Positions 34,385 to 47,506 of a stretch of 64,000 nucleotides of DNA are shown here, piece by piece. The position numbers and the translations under genes were made by a program. The stretch lies in the NCBI GenBank assembly GCA_005406025.1, contig BGZK01000861.1, forward strand, positions 186,001 through 250,000, in the 5' to 3' direction. Each line of letters opens with the position of its first letter. Within the stretch, counting starts at the first letter, position 1. The stretch is from Eumeta japonica. Its lineage: Eukaryota > Arthropoda > Insecta > Lepidoptera > Psychidae. The notes beneath the pieces are model-generated. The model saw only the letters and a list, made by a program, of their open reading frames with translations, did not search any database and was not told where the DNA came from.

Positions 34385-35289
34385 AATGCTTAGCTAAACG
34401 CGCTTGCCGCGAGACACTTTTCCTATTAATAATAGCAAATAAGATGCCGCTACAGTAGAAACATGCTATGTTATTCTAAATATTACGTGTTCGAGTCTTG
34501 CGCATTATATCATACTAAAAAAAGAAATATTTATTTCAGGAAATTGACGTGAAACAAAACCGTTTCTCCAGAATCAGTCCATCATCATTTAGGCAAGAGG
34601 AAACGATATTGTAATAGTAACAAATATTGGTATTACAGCCGAGGTGGGCGGGTGCCAATCAAAATCGCCAGAAAATTGGTGTTCGCGTGATCGAAAACAA
34701 ACTAACTGACGGTGAGAAATTAAATGATAGACGGGCCCCTAATGGACGGGCGAAACGGCTTTGATTAACGTTTTTTTCCCTTTTTGGAGGGATTTCTTTT
34801 AGCTTTTAAATAAATTAATTTGTATTAAAGTCAAAATGTAATCGTGTTCAATATGTTTATTATTGCTGTATTCATTATCTGTAGATATATTTTATACGTG
34901 CACATAAAAAATCGCATTTTAATTCTTTTTTTCGGTTCCGAGTAGTCCTTTTTTGTGAACTTTTTCAAATTTTTATAGCTTGAAGACGCTTGTATACTGT
35001 TTCGAGTATGAGCTGCATCTATACAATTGCCTATGTACACGTCTAAAGTTTCACATTTTTTTTAAATTTCTATTTAAAAAAGTTGTACCTTCGAACGAAA
35101 CCATTATTTCTTTAAATATAACTTTCTTTATATGAAGATTTTTACAAGGAAACTATTAAGGATTACGCATTGTAAATATTTTTCGACTTCATATTTGAAG
35201 GAATACTTATTACTATGTATCTATATTTTATAAAATTTAGATCGAATAAAAATCGCTTGGTGAGCTACTTTTTTTAGAGTATATATATT
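34385..35289. other. Intergenic with GC-rich patch
   Basis: A GC-richer patch at about 34640-34790 includes GACGGGCCCCTAATGGACGG. The rest is AT-rich. No gene is supported. Confidence 0.45.
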
Positions 35290-35385
35290 ATTGCAGCAAG
35301 AGAAGAAAGAATATGGATAGATCGTATCACGTGAAAATCTATAGTCTCTGCCCACTCTTCTGGGAAATATGCGCAAGCTTATATT
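35290..35385 (+). mobile_element. LINE 3' tail fragment, plus strand
   Basis: AGATCGTATCACGTGAAAATC then TATAGTCTCTGCCCACTCTT and CTGGGAAATA corresponds to the last codons (…W..SIVSAHSSGK) and stop region of the LINE family seen at 9.3, 34.0 and 48.9 kb. It is only about 90 bp long. Confidence 0.5.
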
Positions 35386-37599
35386 ATTATATTTAAATAA
35401 ATGTATTTTTCATCTTTTTCTTATTCGAAATTTAAATTTTTGTCCTTCAAAGACAAATATTCTTTTACATGTAATAATAAGAACTAACGATTTTATTTAT
35501 TCTTTTTATGATAAACTTGACCTTGAGTAAAAAGGTACTTTTTTATTTAAAAAAAGTCGTCTTGATTTCTGTAAGTCTGTCTACATTTTTTTTTAAATAA
35601 GACACACGTTCTTAAGCCTCGTTTAGAGTGTAAAATAAATAGGTGATTCAATATTACATTCATGCATAAAAAACTACAACAATCAAGCTATCATTTTAAT
35701 TGCAGAAAGAAACATGATTTTATTTGTTGAGTTATTAAAATAAGTGATGAAATTAAGCAAATTTAAAAATATATAAGTAATCACTATAGCCGGTACAAGA
35801 ACTTCATGCCCATGAACAAGTATCTCAAATGTCGTTTATTTTATAAGTATTTTTTTTTAACTTGTGGCATTTGTCCATGATATCATCTTCGTATTAACTT
35901 TGATATTATCATGAACGTACGCTTCGTATGTACATACGTACGTTTGTAAGAAAACATTCAAATATTTAAAAGAATATTTCTGTAACTTTCAGCATTTGAA
36001 ATAGTTGGTAATGCTAAATCGAAAATAATTCATTAATGATGTATTTCAAGTATAATTCCTATTATTTGATTCATTATGTATGTACTGCACTGCCTACGTC
36101 TTTTATCAAAGATCAAAGCTTGGGGTACCTACAAATATAAAGTTTTACTTTTAACTTCATAAACTACTAAATATTATTTTTTACTTTTTGGATAAATACC
36201 TGGTCTATAAATATATCTAGGCATGATTGTAAGATTTTTAGTTCATTTTTTAAAATAAAAAACTCTTAGGTACACTTATATTTTTTTCGATTTGAATAAT
36301 GTCAATAAAATAGATGTGCTTCACATTTCCATAGTATAACTATTAGACTTACAACATTGGACCCTTTACGTGTCGTATAAGCGCTTTGAGTAGATTAATA
36401 TAATTACTTTAGTTTTATTAAGGGTTGAAAGGTACACGTGTTAGTTCAGACAACTTTTTTTGCTAGTTGGGGATATTTTTTTTCAGTGCCGGGGTTAGTT
36501 TATTTTTTCCAGTAAATTGCCTGTTAGACCTTTGTTAATAATTATGATTACTCAAAGTTTCCGCTTTCAATTTCGTGGCAGTTAAGGGGTGTCCGAAACA
36601 AACAAGTCTTTATACCTTCAAGCGTCTCCTTTGAAGAAGATAAATCCAATGTTTTTTTAATTGATGATACTTGAAATGTAATTTTTCACAAATTTAATTT
36701 TTGCAAAAAAAGCACATTTATAGAAAATAATAGCAATGGTGCCGTCAGAGAACATGTAAGTCATAGAACGGAGGATAGATGTACTTCGCAATCTGCTTTT
36801 ATTTACTGAACTTACTTAAATAGAGGTGTATTCCTACTTGTTTCCTCGACGGTCAACACGATATTATTTACGAAGGTAGTGGATTTTTTCAATGTAATTC
36901 TATTACTCTTATTTCTTGAAGGGCACATATGAAAGTGGATTCGAAAATCTGTGTGCCAACATTTCAGTTTGTTTTGTTATTTTCAAAATAAATTTGATTT
37001 CTGTGTAATTTGAAAAATATAGATAATAGTAATATTTTATGAGAATGGGAAGATATCTGGTGTCGATCAGTAATTGGAATGTCGCGAGGCTAATACGATT
37101 TCATTTTTTTTTTTAATTTAATAGTCTTGACAATAAAAGGAGTATCCAACATAAATTTATATGTTATGACAGACTCATTGGGTATATTAAAATGTTACTA
37201 ATTGACGGATGTTAATTAGCACCAACCATGGGTATGTTTTTCGTACAAAATGCCCAGTAGTGTAGTGAAAACGTGTTTGTTTCTCTGTGTAATATTGTTT
37301 TGTTAAATTTAACGCTTGTCAATTTTTTTAAGCAACAAACAAGTAGTGAAAGTGTATATACGAACAATCCTTGACAAATTCTTTTTTTTGGGGCCTAATT
37401 ATAGTTATAAAGGCTTTAAAGTTTCTCATTTCATTAATTAATGAATTCACAGCTAAATTTCTATGTGTTTTTTGATACAAAAACGAAACGAAATCCATAG
37501 GAAACCGTGAACAAAGTGAAATATTGCGGTTTCTTATTTGGTCTTTATACTTACAAATTCACTGTAGTCGCCACTATCTAGAAAAGTTTGGCAACGTCT
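35386..37599. other. AT-rich intergenic, nothing recognised
   Basis: Over 2 kb with no supported gene, repeat or RNA. ACGTACGCTTCG and TACATACGTACG at 35915-35942 form a small palindromic patch. Confidence 0.5.
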
Positions 37600-37920
37600 A
37601 ACGAATGATTTTGACGGTCTAGTCAAATTCATTACCCTACTTTTGGTGAGCAGTCGTCGGTGAAAAAAAAATCTACGATGATTTGGAGAAAAAGAAAACG
37701 CTTTTGTCAACCGAATTTAATTCGTGCAAATACGTTTCCGACGTTCGCGTATTTCATTCGAAATAATTTGATTTCACTGAACCCTCGCCCCGCACCGGAG
37801 GCAGGGTTGAGGCGGGGGGCCGGAGGGGGGGGGGGCGACTCAAAAAAATCTTTTCAAGCTTCCCTCTCGCTGTTTGCATTCATCTTGGACTGCGTTTCGG
37901 CGCGCTGCATTGCTAAGTAA
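37600..37920. other. GC-rich patch with G-runs
   Basis: The plus strand at 37804-37835 has G-runs of 3, 6 and 11 separated by short loops, which fits a G-quadruplex-forming sequence. The 86-codon frame at 37660-37920 crosses it, but its Gly-rich segment comes from the G-run. It is not supported as a gene. Confidence 0.5.
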
Positions 37921-38565
37921 TTGCTTAGGTATATTTTGTGCATATTATTGTGCGCATTAAGCAACATAGAAAATTAAAACCCGGGCCGCATATCGCCCGC
38001 GGAAATGTATATTATGGAGGGTATCTTAATTAACGGAATAATAAATCAGGCAGACATTGTTCACAGATAGAGACGGAATAGACATTGAACATATGTCTGT
38101 TCTTATTTGTTCTTCTGTGATATAACAAAGAATAAGCTAGGATCATTCATTGGTATTATCTGGGAGTAAAAACTGTTTTCGTGAAAAGTGAAAGTTTATG
38201 TGTTTTTCGAATATTTAATTTGTATTCGTTAAATCGTTATTTTTATGTGCTATCACTGAACATGATGCACTCTTAAGTTGTTAATGTGTCATCTTTATTT
38301 AAAAAATAAGTATTAACTGGAATCATTTAAATGAAATATATTAAATAAAATACGAATAAACGAGATGTATATTATTTTGCACCCTATTATTTAATAAGTG
38401 ACATATAATGTATTTTTGCAATACCTTTAATTTACTCTGAAATGAGAGCATGTCATCAAATATTAGAGAAATGGTACACTAATTAAATAAAACAAATTTA
38501 TTTACAACCACCATAAAACGTCTTAAGTAGTATCATTTTTTGGAAAATCAGCAAAATAGTTATGT
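37921..38565. other. AT-rich intergenic, nothing recognised
   Basis: No supported gene or repeat. Confidence 0.5.
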
Positions 38566-38738
38566 AAATCGGTGGACGATTTATGAAAAGTCCATCGATT
38601 TATGAGTTTTACTGTAAAACAATAAAAAGGTAATTTTCCATTATTATGGGCATTACCTTTAATTAAGGATTAATTCTCTTTTTTTTATTCCAGGCTACAA
38701 ATGTTAACCCTCGGGTTATTACCAGAGGGTTAACATTT
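38566..38738. repeat. Cluster of three hairpins
   Basis: Hairpin 1: AAATCGGTGGAC (38566-38577) with GTCCATCGATTT (38590-38601), one wobble. Hairpin 2: AAAGGTAAT (38626-38634) with ATTACCTTT (38652-38660). Hairpin 3: AAATGTTAACCCTC (38699-38712) with GAGGGTTAACATTT (38725-38738), a perfect 14-bp stem and 12-nt loop. A TTTTTTTTATTCCAG acceptor-like tract precedes hairpin 3. Confidence 0.75.
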
Positions 38739-39573
38739 TAGTTTCAAAACGTCCATTAACACATGATAATTCATGCTGATCACCCTATTCGATTCGGCAC
38801 ACGGTCCGGCATCGGACGACCCGTGTCGTTCTAAATCGTGCAAATAAAAACATTACGCCCTCACAGTCGATCGGGCGACACCCTTTCCTTGCTAAATGCA
38901 TTAGGCTAATGGCCCCGAAAATGTCCTGAAAAAGGGCTCCGCAGAATTGTACCGTAACGAAGGCTATCTCTCAATTTCGATAATTATCTCTAATACCATA
39001 TGAAAAGCTTTCGATTTTAAAGACTTAAATGTAAAAAATATTTTATAATGATATAAATTAAACACACAAATAAATACAGACTCGCTGCGTATGTACGAGC
39101 GGTGACGTCCGATTGGTCAAAGGCATGTATGTCTAGCTTTCGGATTAGCGAGAACCGTATTCAATTAGGCGACTATGAGGAGCCGTTCAATTTTTTAATT
39201 AAGTCAAATTAAAAAGGACACTCGCTCCGCGGCAATGAGAGATATGTTGAGCTATTAGTATAGCATAGGTCTTCGTCATCTCATCTGTGCCGACGGCCGT
39301 TAGCAGCCCCGGCTCTGCCTGGAGTACCGAAAAAGCGTTGTGATGCAATTTTAATGATTCCATACCGAATCAGATAGATAGAGCCGAAGACGGATGTCAA
39401 ACCATACTGTACTATTGTTCAAATTGATTAACCCAATCAGCGCAAACCTTTGTTACTAAACAATGAATAAAAATGTCATTGAACTGTATTATTAAGTAAT
39501 ATTTTTTGTTGCACTATAAGTTTCGCAAAAGCATCTTTACATTTCTTTGGATAATTTTAAATTTTTAAGAAAT
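38739..39573. other. Two GC-rich islands
   Basis: Islands at about 38775-38960 and 39080-39400 are rich in CpG and lack open coding frames. They are candidates for conserved regulatory DNA, inferred only from composition contrast. Confidence 0.4.
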
Positions 39574-39612
39574 ACATTGTAGAATTTCTCTGATAATAAA
39601 ATTCTACAATGT
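39574..39612. repeat. Perfect 14-bp hairpin
   Basis: ACATTGTAGAATTT (39574-39587) pairs perfectly with AAATTCTACAATGT (39599-39612) across an 11-nt loop. A further ACAATGTTTC lies at 39625-39634, so the outer bases recur. Confidence 0.85.
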
Positions 39613-41579
39613 TTGCATGTTGTTTACAATGTTTCTCTCAATTTCAGAATCTAAGCGGTTTGCATAAAAAATTGGAAAAAATGACAAGTAAACATTTATG
39701 AAAAACCTTCAACTGAGATAAACTTCACAGATATCTGTTCATTTAATGCGCCAATAAACTTAAGAAATAAATTCAAAACAGTGGCAATTAAACAATAATA
39801 TCACTACGAAAAATATAAAAGCACTTAAGATTTGTACGCTAGGATATTTAATGACTATATTATATGTATATATTTTATTATATATAAAGTTTCTATTATA
39901 GTTGGATGACGACTGAAGAAAGCATCTGAGGTGAGTAATTAGAAATTTAATAGTAAAAGGGCTTAATACAGGAAACCAGAGATAGAAGCGTGAGGTAAAG
40001 ACCGTGAGTAATGCGTCACTGCCTGCCAAGATGTTAGCAAACAGACGTCATAATGTTGTCATTATGTAGAAAAACAATAGTGCACAGGAACTATATCATG
40101 AAATTTCGGATAAAAGGTAACACATATCATATATCAAAACACAATATTATAAAAAAGTTACCTTGTACTATGTATGTCAAGTTCTTGTTTGTATTTTATT
40201 TTAGAGTTTAGATGTGTCACCGTCCATTATTTTTGTAAAAAGTAATTTTGAAGAACAAATTCGTTAATATTAGGGAATATTACTGAAAGTTATAATATTG
40301 ATTCTGTATTATAATGTGGTCTATTAACATTGTATAAAATATTCTATCATTTTTATGATATGAAAAATGAAAAAACAAAGAAAAATCTATAAAGTTGCCA
40401 GTCCTGGATCTTGAAATTGGCGACAACGTTCATTAGTATCTCCCAAGTCGCAGTGAGCCAGCATGGAAGGCTTAAGATTTAAGCAGCTCAATCATTGAAA
40501 TAAATAACTATAGTTTTTTGTAATAAATAACAATCATATTTTTTTATATCTATAAGAGAATAAATTTTCACATAATTAAATCCCTTTTATTTTTATCAAT
40601 TTAAATTTGTATCCAATTGTAGGTATTATTTAATTTAAATACCTTCAGAAGCTTTTGAATCAAATTAATTAAATTTTTGAACTTTAAATTAGCCCATGCG
40701 TTGATAACAAAATAGATTTTAATAAAATGGATTAGAATAACAATGCATAAGGAATAAAAAAAATCTTTATTATTTATATTTATCAAAACTTGACATGTAA
40801 AAAATACTTATTTATTTATTTACCATTATATATAGAGCACAATAATCGACACTGTATGCAGTTGTAAATATGTTTTAATAAACTGCAGAAAATGAAGCGG
40901 CGCAAATATTAATACTATTGTCGACAATAATGCTTTGCGAGTGCCAACGGAGGCCTGTTTTCAGCTAGTTTACTTGTTAACAAACACATTTTTTGAGATG
41001 AAAATATCATGTACATGTTTCGTAGCAGTTAAATACAAAGTTCCCGCAGGATAAACATTAATTTATTAATATTATTTCCCATCTACATTAAATGAAGTTG
41101 TTACCTCATTTACTTGTCACTGCAGTCTGTTGTTCTCTTAGGGACCATCATTTCGTATTGTTGACCGAAGAACGGACAATATCAACATATGTACTTAATT
41201 AGTCCATGTGTCGGAGCTGCATGCAGAATTAGTTATAGTACACTTTTTATATTTTAATACTATACATACATTTTTATATTCATTTCATGTACGATATGAA
41301 TAACAGCAAATATTAACCATATTATAACCTAGTCTTTCATGGAACTATGCTGTGCCACAAACCCTAATCTAAATGTTGAGAAACTCATACGTTTAGGAAT
41401 GTTTTAATGAATTACAGTGACAAATGATTCACACTATTGAACTGCATCCGAGTAAAAAGTACTTAATGACTAATAGCCTTTTAGAGATATAACACAAATT
41501 ATGTTTACATAACCTGAAATACGTTTTCAAAAAAATTAGATTGCTTAATATCATTAGTAACGCCTGAAAATTTTGTAAC
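39613..41579. other. AT-rich intergenic, nothing recognised
   Basis: Small frames here have AT-driven composition. No domain, repeat or RNA gene was seen. Confidence 0.5.
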
Positions 41580-41910
41580 CGCAATTCCAGTCACGTCCGT
41601 CGCTTCCGTCTGCGCGGATACCGCAGGCGCCCTCTCGCTAACGAACCCCGAAGAGAGCTGCACTCGTCACAAAAGCCGAAATACTTGAGCGATGTGCCGT
41701 TAAACAAAGGGGAGGCCCTGCATCGGCGGGGCTCGCGCGAAACATCCCCTCATAGGTGGATGTATTCCCAAAGGCAATTTGCATTCAGAATACGGAGAGT
41801 GGAAACTTGGCGGGCGGCAGGGGCGAAACTATAGCTACCGAATGATCCCGCCATTTTGTAATGGCCACCCAGAGATCACGGAGATGTTTGCGGGGATACG
41901 CCTCCTGGAT
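41580..41910. other. GC-rich island
   Basis: A CpG-rich stretch of about 330 bp, one of the most contrasting in the window, with no coding frame of note. It is a candidate regulatory or conserved non-coding element. Confidence 0.4.
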
Positions 41911-43285
41911 ATGTAATTTAAAGATCGGAGTATACTGGTCTTTTCAGCTATCAATATTTGTTGAATGTGTTGATAAATTTCCGGAGTTAATATATTTACC
42001 AAAAATGTGGTAATTAAAATAATAATTTTAAATAACTTGTAGAAAGCTCTCCAATCATTATCATGAAATTGGACCCACAAATCGGTTGACTAATTTCGTT
42101 TTAAATCTAATATATTATAGTGTACATATAATTTTTTAACTAAAATAATTAGGCAACAGTAATTGTATATGCTCAATAATTGAAATAATAACTTTTGATG
42201 ACGTATATATTTTTATGATAATAAATTTTATTCCCGCGAAATATAATAAAATGAATTTTTAATCTCAGCCTGTGAAATTATTTCCGTCGCTATCTTATAT
42301 TAATATGACCTAAGCATTTATTTTTTGTTGTCATACATCATTTATCAATGAACACCCGACAAACGTGAATTTTACTTTTGTGTCCCAGACACGCACTTAG
42401 CCATATATGCTGTGGTATAATATCCTCTTCTGAGAGACTGCTTGTGTGTTTCAGTAACATAAATTAATATAACAATATATCTCATATTTATGAATATTGC
42501 ATGTTTTCCATCAGTCGTTGAATATTGAAACTACAAAAGGAGAATAGACATTTACCTACATTTATGCGTTTATGCCTTGAAATGCTTCAAATTCCTTGGG
42601 AACAATTCGTTGCTGAATCGGTTCTATCAAGTGATTATGTTTAAACATTAACGTTTGATTGGGTTTAACATAGGCGTCGCTTAAATTCTCCGATTGTACA
42701 GAAAATATAATTTAAAATTTTTAGTGACAGCGAATCCCTAAATATTATTTAGTTTCATGTAAACATGAGGTAAGCCGCAAAAGCTATTTATCTATATTTT
42801 AATAAGTCCAAATATTGTTCTAAACGACAGTACTTTGATAGACACTGAAAGTGTTATTTAGAAGTTGTCTTAAATTCTGATGGAAGCGTATTAGCATAGT
42901 TACATCAAAAATAAGTCACATGTACATTCTTTGAAAAATATGACATTATTGTATTTAATTTATTTTTAAAGTTAAGTGTTAAATATACGGAACATATTTT
43001 TTCTTGTAACTTTACGTTCCTTTGCCATGAAGCCTACTATAGATTGATTATAAAGATAACAAATAACGAGTTAAATAATTATTAAAAAAATTGGTTTTTA
43101 AAAATTAATCCTGTTTAATTAGACACATTTAAATAAAAATAATAAACATTAAAATTTGGCAAAAGCTATTCAAAAAAATTGTTACTCGTCACCTAACCAC
43201 TTAAACGAGTTGCTTAGAAGAAACAATAAAACGAATAAAACAACAATTAATATTGTCTGAATAGCATTTAGATCTCTGAAAAAAT
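41911..43285. other. AT-rich intergenic, nothing recognised
   Basis: No supported gene, repeat or RNA. Confidence 0.5.
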
Positions 43286-43930
43286 ACGGTCCCTCGAGAT
43301 AATCTCGAACGACGGGGTGCGACGGCAATAAAGGACTTATCAGCTTTTAGTTTAGAATAAACCATCAATAAAAGACTGACTTCCCCTTAAAGTCCACATC
43401 GGACTGCCCGAGGGACGAACCGATCGGGCCTCTAGCGTACTTGTGTATTTGGTAATTCGTACTAGAAATGTTTTTATGTTCAACCCGAAGTTGCATTTTA
43501 TTTTTGGGAGGTTTAAACAAAAATAATATTTATGGGCGGATTTCGTAAAATGCACGCGAACTTTTAAAGAAAATTTTAACAGCACGAAGTTGATCATCAC
43601 ATCTCAGTGAACTTCGTTTGCAAGTTCCACAGTACAGAGGAATCGTAAGCAATCATATACAATAATTCTCATGCGCAAAGCATCTGTTATACCATTGTTA
43701 CAAGTACAAAAACACGAATTGATTTACATGTAGAAATGATTGCTGGTTTATGTAATGAATAATTTATTTTCATAAAAAATTTCAAATATCGTCCAATAAA
43801 TAAATTTAAAACCCAAAATATGTAATGCCTACCGGCCGGTAACTTAAGGTATCAGTTTATCATCACAAATATAACGGTCTCACCTGATGATTTTAATATG
43901 TTTCACAATATTGAACTTTCCTTCGATTTG
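43286..43930. other. GC-rich patch and unique sequence
   Basis: A GC-richer block at 43286-43440 starts with the small palindrome TCGAGATAATCTCGA (43294-43308). An 82-codon minus frame at 43352-43600 has no recognised domain. The remainder is AT-rich. Confidence 0.45.
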
Positions 43931-44150
43931 TAGGGTTCCCTATCCAAATGGTGCCAATGGGGCTTTATTACAAAGACAATGTTGTGCGTCCGTCCTTCTA
44001 ATTATCTGTTCTACATTTAAGGAGTTGTATTGTTCAAACCGTAATAGTTAGCTAGTTACAATTTTCACAGAATATATATTATTACGGCGGATATTCTAAC
44101 AAATAATAACAAAAATAAAAAAAAATAAAAGTTGGTAGGGTTCCCACTAG
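43931..44150 (+). repeat. GGGTTCCG-type dispersed repeat, short copy
   Basis: TAGGGTTCCCTATCCAAA is followed by GGGGCTTTATTACAAAGAC, GCGTCCGTCCTTC, AACCGTAATAGTTAGCTAG, ACAATTTTCACAGA and ATAACAAAAATAAA. These follow the order of landmarks in the common lepidopteran GGGTTCCG element. It lacks the distal half seen at 19.3 and 57.6 kb and ends near a second AGGGTTCCC at about 44137. Confidence 0.65.
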
Positions 44151-44389
44151 AAACGTGTTTTATAGTGTTTTTATTTTGTTTTTGCTGTTTTGTAGTAAAC
44201 ATTGTAATATACACATGTGTTACATATTATCTAATAATAGTAAAAAATACATTAATAAAAGTAATAGCAATAAATAAATAATAAATCACACGCCAAGTAT
44301 GAATCAGGCAAAATTTCGAACTGGTTAAAATAAATACCTTTTTTTTTTTATAAATACATAACGTATCATAATATAATGTATGGTGGTAT
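44151..44389. other. AT-rich spacer
   Basis: Low-complexity AT-rich spacer with a T-run at 44339-44349. Nothing was recognised. Confidence 0.5.
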
Positions 44390-45416
44390 GCAAGCGCGTG
44401 CTGCGTGTACCAGCATACAAGCAAACATGCAGAGCATATCTTATATATCCATATATACAAGCTCCTAATTGATAAATAAATATAACTCGAAAAATCATAC
44501 TACTAAAATGTATTTTTTATGTCACCACACAATTAGTGTTTTTGATAATTAACTTAAATGCGATATGTCACACAATTCGCCACAGGCGGCGCAGACAAGT
44601 TGCGCTAGCGCTGCCTGCGGCTGAAAGCACGAGTTGATGCTTATCTGACATATGTAGTCCTCGTGTTGTCATGTGTAGGACATATCGAAAGTGTGTCTCT
44701 GTGTGTGAAAATCTATACACATGTATGGATTTCGTAAGTAGCGCTTTTTGCCGACGCATTCCATTCCGTTCCGTTATACCATAATTACAAAGAATTTATC
44801 ACTATTTTGTTATAGTTGTTTTTCTTATGACAAATAATTGACTGACTTCGAATAATCATTTAATAAATTCAAAAAAATAAAGTTCTAGCAGTGTTTTTAT
44901 ATAAATTAAAATCTGTCGCTATTTTGACGTTACCTTTTGAGGAAATGATTAAAATGATTACGAAAGAAAGAGAATTTGATTTTTTTTCTAAATACGTCTT
45001 CAGCAATATTTTTTGGGGACAGAAATTTCGTATGGAATATCATAAAAAAGACTAAATCCGAAAAATTAAAGCGTTTCAAACCGTCGCGGAACTATATAGA
45101 GCTATATTTGGTATCAACTAAAATTATTTTGAAAACCAATTACGGTTGATCTAAAAGGAAAAGCCGTATTGATAATGTTTAATAGTATTACAAGCGCATG
45201 TTTTGTGATATTATACACAATGATTTGAAGGAATTACGTAGTCACTATCAAAATTTAAAACACTCGAAGTTTGTAAACTACTTGTTTGTGAAAACTTTCT
45301 TCCTATTGTGTGAATTTTCCATAAGAATGGATGGGTCACGAAATGAAATGATAAAACTGATAAGGTTTTCTAACTTTGTGTACCCTGTCTGAATTCTTTG
45401 TGCACGCGACTGCCGG
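44390..45416. repeat. Unclassified dispersed repeat, copy 2 (most complete)
   Basis: The longest of three related copies. It shares its left half with 13.75-14.35 kb (AATAAATATAACTCG, GAGTTGATGCTT, CCTCGTGTTG, ATGGATTTCGTAAGTAGCGC) and its right half with 49.5-50.1 kb (TTTTTTTCTAAATACGTC, ACTAAATCCGAAAAATTAAAG, GTATTGATAATGTTTA, TGTGAATTTTCCATAAGAA). No long frame is shared, and family and ends are unknown. It is directly followed by the palindromic array at 45417. Confidence 0.75.
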
Positions 45417-45512
45417 TACGAAAACAGCATTTAATACGCATATTTAATATGCACTTGACCAGATTATATATATATATATATAGACACGCATATTTATTAT
45501 TCACTTGACCAG

Positions 45513-45552
<40 letters not shown>

Positions 45553-45626
45553 CTGGTCAAGTGCATATTAAATATGCGTATTAAATGCTGTTTTCGTACT
45601 ACACTACTATATATATATAGAAGACA

Positions 45627-45675
<49 letters not shown>

Positions 45676-45751
45676 CTGGTCAAGTGCATATTAAATATGC
45701 GTATTAAATGCTGTTTTCGTAAATGGCACTACTATATATATATAGAAGACA

Positions 45752-45821
<70 letters not shown>

Positions 45822-45830
45822 CTTCTACGC
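45417..45830. repeat. Perfect 48-bp inverted/tandem repeats with (AT)n
   Basis: A 48-bp arm at 45417-45464 (TACGAAAACAGCATTT ... GACCAGAT) is the exact reverse complement of 45551-45598 and again of 45674-45721. A shorter diverged direct copy of the arm's inner part is at 45483-45514. The arms are joined by TA tracts at 45465-45482, 45515-45550, 45630-45673 and 45755-45817. The block 45551-45673 is repeated in tandem from 45674. TAGAAGACACAC before the last tract faces TGTGTCTTCTA after it. The array can fold into large hairpins. Confidence 0.95.
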
Positions 45831-47471
45831 AATGCTGACCAAGAACTATATATCATAAGAAAAGTAAAGACTGTTAATTTCGAAATACAAGGGCAACAGG
45901 AATATTTAAGCGAATAAAAATAGTCGCTTATATTATCGCTGTCCGCTTACATTATGACATTGTACATGTCGACTGCGAGAAAAATAGATGGCTTTCTAAC
46001 TGTATACATACAATGTGACGAAATAAATGATTAAGAATCTAAAATTAAGCGAAGACAACAAAATGAAGATGTACAAAGATATAGATTTACTTATGTTCTG
46101 TGAGTGAGGCATTCGCGACATGTCGCGAGCACAAGAGTGAATGAACGTTGTCTATACCAAACGTTTTAAATACTTTGCTATACAAAATAATATGCCTTTT
46201 CCGAAAATTATCCATTCGCTGTCTACACCGATTTTGTTTTTAATTATTTACTTCTTATAATGAAGTAATATCAGTTTAATTCGACAGACCATTTCATTTT
46301 AGGAACCCTATAAATGACTGACGATTACCAGTACGCTTTTTAACTTAATCGACGGCGTGACAAATATAATATGTAAGTGTAGAAAATATTCGAATGGAAA
46401 AACTGTATCACACTTGCGAGGTATCTAGTATCACGTCAATTCACCTGCCCAGCATTACGATTAGGACTTGTTACCATTTGTGTACTGTCATATAATGTCG
46501 ACTGTGATCGCCCTGTTAGTATTGAAATCTCTCTATAAATTATTCTTAAAGTGCAACAAACAAGCGCGGGCTTTGCAGCCGCGGGATAACGCACAAAATT
46601 CAATCCGGCGCCGACTGAATTTGACAACCTCTCTCGTAATTTGTCACTTTAATCTGAGCGAGATTAACGATTGGCAGATTTATGTATTTTAAACACAAAC
46701 TCTGAGTATTTCTTTTCACTTGTAAAGCCGTATAACCACTCCCAAAAACATTTACCGGAAATTGTATCACAGTTGCTCTACATACACAAACAAATTTTTG
46801 GTCAATTCTTAAGCAGATCAAATATGATATTTATTAGATTGTATTTATAAAACTGAACTCTACAAAGAAGGTAACGTTGTGCGTTTACAATTTTGTGACG
46901 ATAAAAAAATGTTGATCATGCAAGCAAATACCAAGAAAGGAGACTCACGGAGTAAGCGGCTCTGTAGGCAGTCGTCAGCCCCCAGAGACCTTCTTAGTCA
47001 AATTTATATTTATGTACCTAAATTTCTTTGACGTAGAAATAAGCGAGTTGCAGCGACCGTGCAGCCCGAGGCTATAGCGTAGCATCCAATCTTCATATCC
47101 ATTGGGACTCGTAGGTTAATGACACCCCTCACAAAACATGTGTTTACTATTTATTGAGAATATTCGATTTATGTCTTTAGAACTATATTAGTGCTTTATT
47201 TTTTGAATCTTGCGCGTCAGTTTCCGATTGATTTCCACGAAATTTGTCATATTATACGTAGCGCGTACTGCGGAAAGTTTGTCGTTATTTAAATTAACTG
47301 CGCTGAGATCGAGATTCGAATGGGCTAAAAATTGGAGAGGGTTCAAAAACCAAAGATTTGATTGAAATTTTGAATGGATTCGATTTTAAAGACGGTATCA
47401 AGTTTAGTGTCCATGTGTATGAATCCCAAAAAAAATTATAACAGAATGTCAAAAAACTCCATACGCACATG
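45831..47471. other. Intergenic with a GC-richer patch
   Basis: A GC-richer patch at about 46930-47110 and a CGCGGGCTTTGCAGCCGCGG stretch at 46564-46583 that can form a short hairpin are the only notable features. Small frames at 46436-46821 have no domain. Confidence 0.45.
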
Positions 47472-47499
47472 TACGAGGGGTGGCTGATAAATAATCTAG

Positions 47500-47506
<7 letters not shown>

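Noticed and set aside
37660..37920. 86-codon ORF
   Set aside because: Its Gly-rich part is the G-run and the rest has no motif.
45501..45917. Overlapping Ile-Tyr repeat ORFs on both strands
   Set aside because: They are translations of (AT)n tracts.
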